Under the pieces are notes generated by a model. The model did no database searches. It was not told where the DNA came from and saw nothing but the letters and a program-made list of their open reading frames with translations. The translations under genes and the position numbers were made by a program. 64,000 bases of DNA from Nakamurella aerolata (GTDB lineage Bacteria; Actinomycetota; Actinomycetes; Mycobacteriales; Nakamurellaceae), in NCBI RefSeq assembly GCF_013002705.1, contig NZ_JABEND010000001.1:434001-498000 (forward strand), given 5' to 3'. Shown piece after piece: positions 46,325 to 54,492 of this stretch. The stretch's first letter is position 1. Each line of letters opens with the position of its first letter.

Positions 46325-46906
46325 ATGACGGACCCTGACGCCACCGCCGCACCAGCAGCGCCGCCGGTGCCGCTGCCGGCCGGTGCGGTGCTCCCCGACC
46401 ACATCGACGCCGGCATGCGTGCGCTGTTCGAGACCACTACCGCCGCCGCGGCTGCCGGGGCGACGGCCGGGCTGCCGGCCGGCACCTGGGACGCCACCGA
46501 CGCGGCGGTGCTGGCCGCCGCCAACGCCGTCGCCGGCGAGCTGAACTGGCGGATGGGCGTCCGGATCACCGAGTTCGGCCCGGACCGGCTGGTCGCGACC
46601 ATGCCGGTGGCCGGTAACCGGCAGCCGTACGGGCTGCTGCACGGCGGCGCCAACGGGGTGCTGGCCGAGACCCTCGGTTCTTTTCACGCCGGGATGCTGG
46701 CCGGGCCCGGCCGGGTGGCCGTCGGCACCGAGCTGAACTGCACCCACCACCTGGCGGCGACCGGCGGGCTGGTGCGCGGAGTATGCATGCCCATCCATGT
46801 CGGGCGGACCACGATGAGCTTCGACATCGTCATCAGCCGCGACGACGGCCGCCGCACCTGCACCGCACGGCTGTCGTGTCTGGTGCGGGAGGCGCCGGCA
46901 GGCTGA
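46325..46906 (+). CDS. PaaI-family hotdog thioesterase
   Basis: A 193-residue protein whose last 130 residues are a single hotdog domain of the PaaI/YbdB (4HBT) group: LVATMPVAGNRQPYGLLHGG followed by ANGVLAETLGSFHAG, with the HGG loop and the Glu of the catalytic helix. The first 60 residues are Ala/Pro-rich and poorly conserved. Family members hydrolyse aromatic or aliphatic acyl-CoAs. Such a gene next to polA is common in actinobacteria. It converges on livF, with 63 nt between. Confidence 0.86.
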   Translation: MTDPDATAAPAAPPVPLPAGAVLPDHIDAGMRALFETTTAAAAAGATAGLPAGTWDATDAAVLAAANAVAGELNWRMGVRITEFGPDRLVATMPVAGNRQPYGLLHGGANGVLAETLGSFHAGMLAGPGRVAVGTELNCTHHLAATGGLVRGVCMPIHVGRTTMSFDIVISRDDGRRTCTARLSCLVREAPAG

Positions 46907-46969
46907 GTGCCGATCAGTTCGCCGTCGCCGGGCGCAGCAGCTGCTCGCCGCCGCGCGCTTGCCGACCGG

Positions 46970-47827
46970 CTACTTGCGCAGATCGGGTCGCTCGGCTGCT
47001 CCCGCGGCTCCCCCGGCCACCGCGCCGGCGGCCGGTGCGGCTGCTCGGGAGGTGTCCGAGCCGCTGTCCGCGCCGACGCCGAGGTAGGCCTCCTTGACGC
47101 TCGGGTCGACCAGCAGCTCTTTCCCGACGCCGGTCTTGATGACCTCGCCGGTCTCCATGATGTAGGCCCGGTCGGACCGCGAAAGTGCTTGCTGGGCATT
47201 CTGTTCCACCAACAAGATGGTGGTGCCCTGCTGATTGATCTCGCTGATGATCCGGAAGATCTGCTGGATGATCATCGGCGCGAGCCCCATGGACGGTTCG
47301 TCCAACAGCAGCAGCCGCGGCCTTGCCATCAGCGCCCGGCCGATCGCCAGCATCTGCTGCTCGCCGCCGGACATGGTGCCGCCGGCCTGCTTGCGCCGTT
47401 CCAGCAGCCGCGGGAACAGCGAGTAGACCCGCTCCAGCGCCTCGTCGTAGTCGGCCTTGGAGTCGAACTTGCGGGCGTAGTGGCCCATGTCCAGGTTCTC
47501 CTGGACCGTCATCCCGGGGAAGACACCGCGGCCCTCCGGGGCCTGGATGATCCCGGCGGCCACCCGCTGGTGCGCCTTCATCCTGGTGATGTCGCGGCCG
47601 TCGAAGATCACCCGGCCGCTGGACAGCGGCAGAATCCCGGAGATGGCCCGCATGGTGGTGGTCTTGCCGGCACCGTTGGCGCCGATCAAAGTGACCAGCT
47701 CCCCGGGGTTCACGGTCAACGAGATGCCGTGCAGCGCTTCGATTCTGCCGTAAGCCACCGCCATGTTGGAGATCTCCAACAACGGGTCGCCGGAGGTGGT
47801 CGGCTGGTTCGGGTCAGGCTGACTCAT
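46970..47827 (-). CDS. livF: branched-chain amino-acid ABC transporter ATP-binding protein LivF
   Basis: One of two ATPases of the Liv (HAAT) importer. The 285 residues have Walker A GANGAGKTTT, Q-loop IIQAPEGRGVFPGMTV with the family RGVFP-MTV motif, signature MSGGEQQML, Walker B LLLLDEPSMGL and switch His region LVEQNAQQAL. A 35-residue Ala/Gly tail is not conserved. ATG 47827 (GGAG 9 nt upstream) overlaps the livG stop by 14 nt, so translation is coupled. Last gene of the livKHMGF operon. Confidence 0.95.
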   Translation of the reverse strand: MSQPDPNQPTTSGDPLLEISNMAVAYGRIEALHGISLTVNPGELVTLIGANGAGKTTTMRAISGILPLSSGRVIFDGRDITRMKAHQRVAAGIIQAPEGRGVFPGMTVQENLDMGHYARKFDSKADYDEALERVYSLFPRLLERRKQAGGTMSGGEQQMLAIGRALMARPRLLLLDEPSMGLAPMIIQQIFRIISEINQQGTTILLVEQNAQQALSRSDRAYIMETGEVIKTGVGKELLVDPSVKEAYLGVGADSGSDTSRAAAPAAGAVAGGAAGAAERPDLRK

Positions 47828-48812
47828 CGTCGGGCACTCCAAGGTAGGCGGCGATCACCTGCTCGTTGTCGCGGATCTCGTCGGGCAGACCTTCGGCGAT
47901 CATCCGGCCGAACTCCAGTACAACGATGCGGTCGGTCACGCCCATCACCAGGCGCATGTCGTGTTCGATCAGCAGCACGGTGTAGCCGTCGTCGCGGATC
48001 TTGCGGATCAGATCCATCAGCGCCGACTTCTCCGCTGGGTTGAACCCGGCGGCCGGCTCGTCGAGGCACAGCAACTTGGGCTCGGTGGCCAAAGCCCTGG
48101 CGATCTCCAGGCGACGCTGGTCGCCGTACGGCAGATTCTTGGCCTTCTCGGTGGCTCGCTCACCGATTCCGACGAACTCCAGCAGCGCCATCCCGCGGTC
48201 GATGGCGTCGCGCTCCTCGTCCCGGTGCCGCGTCGTGCGGAAAAGCGCGCCGGGCACAGAGGTTTTGTGCCTGGCATCGGTACCGACCGCCACGTTCTCC
48301 AGCGCCGTCATCTCGTTGAACAAACGGATGTTCTGGAAGGTGCGGGCGATGCCGGCGCGGGTGATCTCGTTGCGCTTGAGTTTGCCGAGCACCCTGCCGT
48401 CGAACACCACCTGGCCCTCGGTGGGCCGGTACACGCCCGTCATGGTGTTGAAGCAGGTGGTCTTCCCGGCGCCGTTGGGGCCGATCAGCCCGAGAATCTC
48501 ACCGCGCTTGATGTCGAAGCTGACGTCGTCCAGGGCCACCAGGCCGCCGAACTTCATCGTCACGTGCTCCATCCGCATCAGCGGCGCACCCTCGGCGGTG
48601 CGGATCTCGCGTTGCGGCGCCACAACTTCGGCGACGTGCTCAGGATCGGCCAGGCTCGGGTCGACGGCGGTGACGTCGACATCGACCGGCTCGTCGGGGA
48701 TCTGGCCGTAGCCGCTTGGCGCCGGTCCGCTGTTCGCCTCGTCGTCGTCACCGGTGAGCCCTGGGGCGTTGGAATCCAGTCCCTCTTCGCGCATCTCACG
48801 GTCGTAGGTCAT
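47814..48812 (-). CDS. livG: branched-chain amino-acid ABC transporter ATP-binding protein LivG
   Basis: The second Liv ATPase, 332 residues. Walker A GPNGAGKTT, then RTFQNIRLFNEMTALENVAV (family signature), ABC signature LPYGDQRRLEIARAL, Walker B LLCLDEPAAGFNP and HDMRLVMGVTDRI, matching the LivG subgroup. It has an unusual acidic, Pro-rich N-terminal extension of about 75 residues before LMRMEHVTMKFGG; an alternative start inside it cannot be excluded, but ATG 48812 overlaps the livM stop as ATGA, favouring the long form. Confidence 0.93.
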   Translation of the reverse strand: MTYDREMREEGLDSNAPGLTGDDDEANSGPAPSGYGQIPDEPVDVDVTAVDPSLADPEHVAEVVAPQREIRTAEGAPLMRMEHVTMKFGGLVALDDVSFDIKRGEILGLIGPNGAGKTTCFNTMTGVYRPTEGQVVFDGRVLGKLKRNEITRAGIARTFQNIRLFNEMTALENVAVGTDARHKTSVPGALFRTTRHRDEERDAIDRGMALLEFVGIGERATEKAKNLPYGDQRRLEIARALATEPKLLCLDEPAAGFNPAEKSALMDLIRKIRDDGYTVLLIEHDMRLVMGVTDRIVVLEFGRMIAEGLPDEIRDNEQVIAAYLGVPDDESA

Positions 48813-50110
48813 CTGCTCACCTCCGCAGCCGCCGTGCTGCCGGGCTTGTCTGAGCCAGCAGGATTGTCGTCGAACTTGGTGCGCTTGCCGCGGGCGGCCA
48901 GCCAGATTTGCCGACCGTACGTCATCAGCTTCTGCCGCACGGGTATCAGCCCCTGCGGACGGAAGATCATCAGCACGATCAACGCCAGGCCGAAGAACAG
49001 ATACTTGTAGTCGGCGATGGCGTTGCCGTTGATGTTCCACCACAGGAACTCGGTGCGGCCCAAGAAGTAGTTGGGCAGGTACACCACGATGAAGGCGCCG
49101 AGGATCACGCCAAGCTTGTTGCCCTGGCCGCCGAGCACCACCGCGCACAGGAACAGCATCGAGTTGATGACGTTGAAGTTGGTGGGCACCACGAACTGCA
49201 CCTGCCCGGCGTACAGCGCCCCGGACAGGCCCCCGATGCCGGCGCCGATGACGAAGGCCCACAGCTTGAACCGGAAGGTCGGCACGCCCATGATCTCGGC
49301 GGCGTCCTCGTCCTCCCGGATGGCGACCCAGGAGCGGCCGACCCGCGAGCGTTCCAGGTTCCCGACGCCGAGCAGCACCAGCACGATCAGCAGCAGCGAC
49401 AGCCAGAACCACCAGACGCCGTTGTTGATGTTGCCACCGTTGCTGTATCCGGCCGCGAAGACACCGTTCATGGCGGTGTCGGATTCGCCGAGGCGCGGAT
49501 AGGCGACCTGGCTCAGGCCCTGCCCGCCGCGGGTCAGGGTGTCGAGGTTGTCGGCCAGCAGCCGGACGATCTCGCCGAAGCCGAGGGTCACGATCGCGAG
49601 GTAGTCGCCGCGTAGCCGCAGCGTCGGCGTCCCGAGGATGAGACCCGAGATCGCTGTGATGGCAACGGCAATCGGCAGCACCGCGAGCCAGGCCCACTTG
49701 GCGGACAGCCAGCCGCCGTCACCGGTTTGGTTCCAGGGACTGTCCGGACTGGTGAGCAGGCCGACGGTATAGGCGCCGACGGCGTAGAAACCGACGTAGC
49801 CGAGGTCGAGCAGGCCGGTCTGGCCGACCACAACGTTCAGGCCGATGGCGATCAGCGCGATCATCCCGAACTGGGCCATCACGCCGCCGAAATCCGTTCC
49901 CACCGTTGAGATTCCGGGTGGCCTGACCACCGGCAGCAGCGCCAGCAGGATGATGAAGGGCACCCCGACCGCCCATTGGGTCGGCCGTGACAACGAGTTC
50001 CACCACAACCGGAACCGGTCGCCGATGGCGATCTTCTCTTTGCCCCCAGCGGGTTTCGGCTGGTCCGCCCGTGCTTGGGGTTTGCCGGACGCTGCGGCAG
50101 GGGTACTCAT
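48809..50110 (-). CDS. livM: branched-chain amino-acid ABC transporter permease LivM
   Basis: A 433-residue inner-membrane permease with about ten helices. Family features are GLNVVVGQTGLLDLGYVGFY, the LRLRGDYLAIVTLGFGEIVR segment and VGRSWVAIREDEDAAEIMGV, the coupling loop that contacts the ATPases. The N-terminal 45 residues are Lys/Pro-rich and cytoplasmic; the C-terminus is a basic tail. Its ATG overlaps the livH stop by 4 nt (ATGA). It pairs with LivH to form the membrane channel. Confidence 0.95.
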   Translation of the reverse strand: MSTPAAASGKPQARADQPKPAGGKEKIAIGDRFRLWWNSLSRPTQWAVGVPFIILLALLPVVRPPGISTVGTDFGGVMAQFGMIALIAIGLNVVVGQTGLLDLGYVGFYAVGAYTVGLLTSPDSPWNQTGDGGWLSAKWAWLAVLPIAVAITAISGLILGTPTLRLRGDYLAIVTLGFGEIVRLLADNLDTLTRGGQGLSQVAYPRLGESDTAMNGVFAAGYSNGGNINNGVWWFWLSLLLIVLVLLGVGNLERSRVGRSWVAIREDEDAAEIMGVPTFRFKLWAFVIGAGIGGLSGALYAGQVQFVVPTNFNVINSMLFLCAVVLGGQGNKLGVILGAFIVVYLPNYFLGRTEFLWWNINGNAIADYKYLFFGLALIVLMIFRPQGLIPVRQKLMTYGRQIWLAARGKRTKFDDNPAGSDKPGSTAAAEVSR

Positions 50111-51147
50111 GCGCGTGCCCTCCCCAGCTTCTCGCCGAGAATGCCCGTCGGGCGGAACATCAGCACCAGCACCAGCAGCGCGAAGGCGATCACGTCTTTC
50201 CAGTTGTTGCCGAAGATGTACTGGCCCCAGTTCTCCGCGACACCGAGGATCAGGCCACCGAGCAACGCCCCGCGCAGGTTGCCGATGCCGCCGAGCACAG
50301 CGGCCGAGAAGGCTTTGATACCAAGGATGAAGCCGCCGTTGAAGATGATCCCGTTCGGGATCTTCAGGGTGTACAGCAGGGCGGCGGCGCCGGCCAGGAT
50401 GCCGCCGATCGCGAAGGTCAACATGATGACGCGCTCGCGGGAGACACCCATCAGGGTCGCGGTGGTCGGGTCCTGCGCGACCGCGCGGATGCCCCTGCCG
50501 AACTTGGTGCGGTTGACGATGATGTCGGTGATGCCGGTCAGCACCAAGGCCGACAGCACCAGGATCAGGGTGAGGTTGCTGACCGACCCGTCGCCGACGG
50601 AGAACAGCTCCTCGCGGTTGACGAGCTTGATCGGCTGCTGGGCGTTGACGCCGCCGAGGGTCTGACCGGTGAGGTTCGGCAGCACGAAGTGCACGAACTC
50701 CTGCAGCACGAACGAGGCGCCGATCGCGGTGATCAGGAAGACCAGCGGCGGCGCGCTGCGTTTGCGCAACGGGCGATAGGCCACTCGCTCAAGGCTCACC
50801 GCCACCACGCAGGAGACCGCCATTCCGGCGAGCATGGCGATCCCGAGGTACAGGATCGTCATCACCGGGCCTTCGTTGTAGGCGTTGCCGTTCGGCGTGA
50901 AGCCCAGTGCCATCAACGCGGCGTACTGGCCGAACATGCCGGCCATGAAGACCTCGGAATGCGCAAAGTTGATCAGCCGCAGCACGCCGTAGACGAGCGT
51001 GTAGCCGACGGCGACCAGCGCATAGATCGCCCCCCACTCGAGTCCGTCAAGGGTGCTTTGGAAGAACGAACGGCCCAGGTTTGCGATGTCGAAGGAAATG
51101 ACATCGTTGCTGAGCAGCGGTCCGCTCGACAGTGCTAGGAAACTCAT
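50107..51147 (-). CDS. livH: branched-chain amino-acid ABC transporter permease LivH
   Basis: A 346-residue permease: GAIYALVAVGYTLVYGVLRL and INFAHSEVFMAGMF are the family start, FGRGIRAVAQDPTTATLMGV is the EAA-like loop that meets LivG/F, and GIKAFSAAVLGGIGNLRGAL precedes the last helices. A 20-residue extension precedes the first helix. It is separated from livK by 113 nt that contain a long-range hairpin, whereas livH-M-G-F all overlap, so the binding protein gene may be expressed above the rest. Confidence 0.95.
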   Translation of the reverse strand: MSFLALSSGPLLSNDVISFDIANLGRSFFQSTLDGLEWGAIYALVAVGYTLVYGVLRLINFAHSEVFMAGMFGQYAALMALGFTPNGNAYNEGPVMTILYLGIAMLAGMAVSCVVAVSLERVAYRPLRKRSAPPLVFLITAIGASFVLQEFVHFVLPNLTGQTLGGVNAQQPIKLVNREELFSVGDGSVSNLTLILVLSALVLTGITDIIVNRTKFGRGIRAVAQDPTTATLMGVSRERVIMLTFAIGGILAGAAALLYTLKIPNGIIFNGGFILGIKAFSAAVLGGIGNLRGALLGGLILGVAENWGQYIFGNNWKDVIAFALLVLVLMFRPTGILGEKLGRARA

Positions 51148-51188
51148 GCCACTCCTCGCCGTGACCGTGGTGAATCAGCTGAACCTGG

Positions 51189-51257
51189 TTACCCGCACAG
51201 TCGCGGCCGGCCGCCTCCGGAACGGAGATTGCCGACCGCGACTGCGGTTTCGGGTAT
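51189..51257 (-). promoter_or_regulatory. livK-livH intercistronic hairpin (possible attenuator or stabiliser)
   Basis: CAGTCGCGG (51198-51206) pairs with CCGCGACTG (51236-51244). Pairing continues outward imperfectly (GTTACCCG-type arm against CGGGTATC). In binding-protein operons such stems often stabilise the upstream cistron or partly stop transcription. Confidence 0.55.
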
Positions 51258-51260
51258 CGG

Positions 51261-52616
51261 TCAGCCGACCTTGTACACCCACGGGTTGGCCACGGCGAGC
51301 TCGCCGGTGTCATCCCACTTGTAATCCTTGGCCAGGCCCTGACCTTCGTAGCTCTTGACGTAGTCGATCAGCTTGGCCCGGTCGGTGATGCCGGAGTCGA
51401 TGCCCTTGAGCATGATCGTGGTCAGGTCGTAGGCATCCACCGAGTACACGCCCGGCGCGATCTTGTTCAGATCCTGATACTTCTTGGCGAAGTCGGCAGG
51501 AGCCGGCCCGCACGGGCAGGTGAGAATCGCGCCGCTGGCGGCGTTTCCGGCCTGCTTGACGAACTGCGGGTCGTTGGTGCCGTCGGCGGAGACGAAGGTC
51601 GCCTTCACATCGGCGCCGCGGAGCTGGCTGACGAACGGCGCGGCCTCTGCGTAGTAGCCGGCGTAGTAGACCGCGTCGGGGCTGGCGCCCTTGATCTGGT
51701 TGACGGTCGCCGAGAAGTCCTTGTCGCCGGTCTTCACCTTGGCCGCGCAGCTGGAATCGGCTGCGTCGCCGAGGGTTTCGGTGACCACCTTGGCCAGGCC
51801 CACGCCGTAGTCGGAGTCGTCCTGGACAACGCAGATCTTCTTGTAGCCAAGCTCTTTGGTCATGTAGTTGGCGATGGCGCCGCCCTGCGAGTTGTCGTTG
51901 CCCAACCCGCGGAAGAAGTTCTTCCAGCCCTGCTTGGTGAGGTCGGGGTTGGTCGCGGACGCGGTCAGCGACAGCAGCCCGGCTTGGCTGAAGATCGGCT
52001 CGGTGGCCTTGGTCTCGCCGGAGAAGGCCGGTCCGAGCAGGCCGACAACGGTCTTGTCGTTGACGATCGACGGGGCCACCTGGGTGGCCTTCTGCGGGTC
52101 ACCCTCGGTGTCGAACTGCTTGATCTGCACCTGGCAGTCAGGGTTCGCCTTGTTGTGCTCGTCGATGGCCACCTTGGCGCCGTTGAGAATGTTGATGCCG
52201 AGCGCGGCGTTGGCGCCGGTCAAGGCGCCGGCCATGCCGATGTTGACGCCGGAGCACTTGGCCTTGCCGTCGCCGGCAGGGTTGGCGGCGTTGGACGCCG
52301 ACTTCTGCTCGACCTTGGCACCCTCGGGGCTGATCTGCTCGACCGGCTTGATGGCCGTAGCCCCGCCGGACGCCGTGCCACCGCCGGACGCCGCGGCGCT
52401 GCCGCCACCGGACGCCGCCGACGAATCGCCGCCGCCGGCTGCGCTGCCCGCGGCACCGCCGCCGGCCGACCCGGTCTCGGTGGTCTGAGTGGTACCCCCG
52501 CCGCCGGCGTTGGCGTTGCTGCTGCCGCCGTCGGCGCTCTTGCTGCCACAGGCCGCCAGGGTCAACGTGGCTGCCGCCACTACGACCAGGGCCCCTCGCA
52601 TCGCAACACGATGCAC
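51261..52616 (-). CDS. livK: branched-chain amino-acid ABC transporter substrate-binding lipoprotein
   Basis: A 451-residue secreted lipoprotein that captures the amino acid outside the cell. Signal peptide with lipobox LAAC (Cys23), then a Gly/Ser/Ala-rich spacer of about 95 residues, then the periplasmic-binding fold (INIGMAG-type start GVNIGMAGALTGANAALGIN, then VVGLLGPAFSGETKATEPIF and SLTASATNPDLT for the ligand loop). The likely ligand is Leu/Ile/Val or a related molecule; exact specificity is unknown. GTG 52616 follows GGAGGT with 5-nt spacing. First gene of the operon. Confidence 0.94.
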   Translation of the reverse strand: MHRVAMRGALVVVAAATLTLAACGSKSADGGSSNANAGGGGTTQTTETGSAGGGAAGSAAGGGDSSAASGGGSAAASGGGTASGGATAIKPVEQISPEGAKVEQKSASNAANPAGDGKAKCSGVNIGMAGALTGANAALGINILNGAKVAIDEHNKANPDCQVQIKQFDTEGDPQKATQVAPSIVNDKTVVGLLGPAFSGETKATEPIFSQAGLLSLTASATNPDLTKQGWKNFFRGLGNDNSQGGAIANYMTKELGYKKICVVQDDSDYGVGLAKVVTETLGDAADSSCAAKVKTGDKDFSATVNQIKGASPDAVYYAGYYAEAAPFVSQLRGADVKATFVSADGTNDPQFVKQAGNAASGAILTCPCGPAPADFAKKYQDLNKIAPGVYSVDAYDLTTIMLKGIDSGITDRAKLIDYVKSYEGQGLAKDYKWDDTGELAVANPWVYKVG

Positions 52617-52952
52617 GTGCCACCTCCAGTTGAGAGAAATCCGGTCGGGGGTCAGTCCCCCGACCGTGCAAACTTCGACTGGCGGAAACTAGCGCACATC
52701 TGGCGGGAATCGAAGCAACGGCATGTTCCCGTGACCAAAAAGCGACAACAACACCGGCCTCGGCACGGCCTCCTCGAGACCTGTTGAACGACAGGACGTC
52801 TCATCGTCACCGGCAATCAGCCGTTCGTCGCCGGCACTAAACCGCCGAATGTCCGGCCGATCATTTGATCAGCCGGACATTCGGCGTACGAGGGTGGCGG
52901 TTGCCGAGCCGTGATCAGCGCCACGGTCAACGGCGCCGCCCGCCGGACGCGG
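52617..52952. other. livK upstream region and pdtaR-like terminator
   Basis: No gene is seen in these 336 nt. The livK promoter must lie in the first part, which includes an A-rich patch (GTGACCAAAAAGCGACAACA) at about 52730. The second part holds the terminator at 52843-52886. Confidence 0.5.
52843..52886 (-). terminator. long hairpin after the ANTAR regulator gene
   Basis: CGCCGAATGTCCGGC pairs perfectly with its complement 14 nt away. The loop itself forms GATCA-TT-TGATC, so only one C/A mismatch breaks a stem of about 21 bp. It lies 67 nt past the regulator's stop and could work in both directions. Confidence 0.75.
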
Positions 52953-53534
52953 CTACTTCTTGGCGAGCCCGTCGATCACGGCCTGGGCCACCGCCTGCAT
53001 CGAGGTACGGCGATCCATCGCGGTGCGCTGGATCCACCTGAAGGCCTCCGGCTCGCTCATCTTCTGCGCTGACATCAGCAGGCCCTTGGCCCGGTCGATG
53101 GTCTTGCGGGCCTCCAGCCGCTGGGTGACGTCCTCCACCTCGGACCGCAGCGCCACCATCTCCTGATGCCTGGCCACCGCCAGTTCGATGGCCGGCATCA
53201 GGTCGGCCTGGTTGAACGGCTTCACCAGATAGGCCATGGCACCGGCGTCCCGCGCTCGCTCCACCAGCTCGCGCTGGGAGAACGCGGTGAGCATCACCAC
53301 CGGGGCGATCTGCTCGCCGACGATCTCGGCGGCCGCGTCGATGCCGTCCTTGTTCGGCATCTTCACGTCCATGATCACCAGGTCGGGGGTGAGCTCCTTG
53401 GCCATGGTGACCGCCTGCTCGCCGTCGGCGGCCTCACCGACCACCTCGAAGCCCTCCTCGACCAGCATCTCCTTCAGGTCGAGGCGGATCAGCGCCTCGT
53501 CCTCGGCGATCAGCACCCGCCGGGTCGTCGTCAT
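52953..53534 (-). CDS. pdtaR: ANTAR-domain response regulator (PdtaR/AmiR-NasT type)
   Basis: A 193-residue two-domain regulator. Residues 1-120 are a receiver domain with acidic pocket EDE (11-13), phospho-acceptor Asp56 (VIMDVKMP) and Lys in YLVKPF. Residues about 125-185 are an ANTAR RNA-binding domain (QRLEARKTIDRAKGLLMSAQ, then EAFRWIQRTAMDRRTSM). Such proteins bind paired hexaloop hairpins in leader RNAs and prevent termination when phosphorylated. The mycobacterial orthologue works with the kinase PdtaS, but no kinase gene is next to it here. ATG 53534 has AGAGGTAGG upstream. The start domain and its place near pyk and polA support orthology. Confidence 0.93.
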   Translation of the reverse strand: MTTTRRVLIAEDEALIRLDLKEMLVEEGFEVVGEAADGEQAVTMAKELTPDLVIMDVKMPNKDGIDAAAEIVGEQIAPVVMLTAFSQRELVERARDAGAMAYLVKPFNQADLMPAIELAVARHQEMVALRSEVEDVTQRLEARKTIDRAKGLLMSAQKMSEPEAFRWIQRTAMDRRTSMQAVAQAVIDGLAKK

Positions 53535-53858
53535 GCGGCCTACCTCTTCTTGTGTCAGTTCTTGTTCCGGTACACGGTTCTTCGCGGCGCGGTCCGCCCA
53601 GCTCGTTCGCTCCGCCGGGCGAAGGTTCAGCCTAATGGCCGCGGGGTGACCGCCGCCGTGCCGGTGCGGCAAGACGAGGGGTGAGACTTCTCGCCGGCCG
53701 GACGGGAACCGCTGCGCCGTCAGCACACTCGGCGCCGGGGTGCACACCGGGAGCAGAAGCCCGAACTCGAGAAGACTCCGAGCGAGACCGGTCCGGTGAC
53801 AGACCCGGTGGCAGACCGGTGACAGACCGGTGCAGACAGATCAGTGACAACAGTGCGG
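53535..53858. other. spacer between the ANTAR gene and the tRNA, with repeats
   Basis: These 324 nt contain the regulator's upstream region and the tandem repeat at 53793-53838 next to the tRNA 3' end. No protein gene or integrase-type attachment site was recognised. Confidence 0.5.
53793..53838. repeat. tandem repeats of a CCGGTGACAGAC-type unit
   Basis: Four imperfect 10-12-nt copies, ending 20 nt downstream of the tRNA 3' end on the tRNA's strand. Confidence 0.65.
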
Positions 53859-53932
53859 TGCCCCCGGTCAGACTCGAACTGACACTGTGCGGGTTTTGAA
53901 TCCGCTTCCTCTGCCAATTGGGATACGGGGGC
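53859..53932 (-). tRNA. tRNA-Leu (anticodon CAA), short variable loop
   Basis: The 74-nt cloverleaf has acceptor GCCCCCG/CGGGGGC, a short D-stem TCC/GGA, D-loop with GG, anticodon arm GCGGA-TTCAAAA-CCCGC, 5-nt variable loop ACAGT, T-arm GTCAG-TTCGAGT-CTGAC and discriminator A. Anticodon CAA reads UUG (Leu). Canonical bacterial tRNA-Leu has a long variable arm; a 74-nt class-I-shaped version is what I recall for some actinobacterial tRNA-Leu(CAA). The last anticodon-stem pair is A31-C39, a mismatch. CCA is not encoded (ACCG follows the acceptor region). Confidence 0.82.
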
Positions 53933-54000
53933 AGGGCCGCCGCAGCAGCCGACAATGATCTTACCGGTCGCCGCGGCGCGGGACGGTCACCGCCCGGGGC

Positions 54001-54492
54001 TCAGCCGACGCCGAGGGCGTCCCAGACCAGCTGCTGGTCAGCGCCGTCGGCCTCGGGCGGCCGCGGGGTCCACAGCAACCGCATTCCGGCCTCGAGCGGG
54101 GTGCGGTCCGCCTTGCGGTTGTTGCACTCACGGCAGGCGGTGATCAGGTTGTCCCAGGTGTTCTGGCCGCCGCGGGACTGCGGCACGATGTGGTCGACGG
54201 TGTCGCCGTGCTCGCCGCAGTAGGCGCAGGTGCGCCGGTCCCGCAGCCGGACCTGCGCGTAGGACGGCTGCCGGTCGCGCAGCTGCTTGATCCGGCCGAC
54301 ATCGACATGCACGTAGGTGCGCAACCGGACGATCAGCGGCAGCGGCACGGTCAAAAACTTGGAACGCACCACTTCGCTCGGATGGTTCTCGATCGCGTCG
54401 GCGGCCTCGGTGACCAACAAGGTGATGGCCCGCTGCCACTCGATCCGGCACAGCACCTGGTAGGAGGCATTGATCAGCAGTACGCCGGACAT
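54001..54492 (-). CDS. HNH endonuclease family protein
   Basis: A 163-residue protein of a widely conserved small HNH family. The structural zinc is bound by CAYC (Cys89, Cys92) and CREC (Cys120, Cys123). The catalytic segment DHIVPQSRGG holds Asp100-His101, followed by NTWDNLITAC and NNRK, so the beta-beta-alpha-metal nuclease is complete. The N-terminal half (MSGVLLINASYQVLCRIEWQ, then RAITLLVTEAADAIE) is conserved but without assigned role. GGGAGG lies 7 nt before ATG 54492. Physiological target unknown. A 365-nt overlap with the open frame of the upstream DUF998 gene is discussed there. Confidence 0.9.
   Translation of the reverse strand: MSGVLLINASYQVLCRIEWQRAITLLVTEAADAIENHPSEVVRSKFLTVPLPLIVRLRTYVHVDVGRIKQLRDRQPSYAQVRLRDRRTCAYCGEHGDTVDHIVPQSRGGQNTWDNLITACRECNNRKADRTPLEAGMRLLWTPRPPEADGADQQLVWDALGVG

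Noticed and set aside
41871-46328. A 1485-codon open frame on the plus strand opposite GH3 and polA
   Set aside because: It is the antisense shadow of two strongly recognised genes in very GC-rich DNA, with no domain similarity and no ribosome site or promoter.
53793-53932. tRNA gene as the attachment site of an integrated element
   Set aside because: No integrase, phage genes or second copy of the tRNA 3' end is visible in the window.
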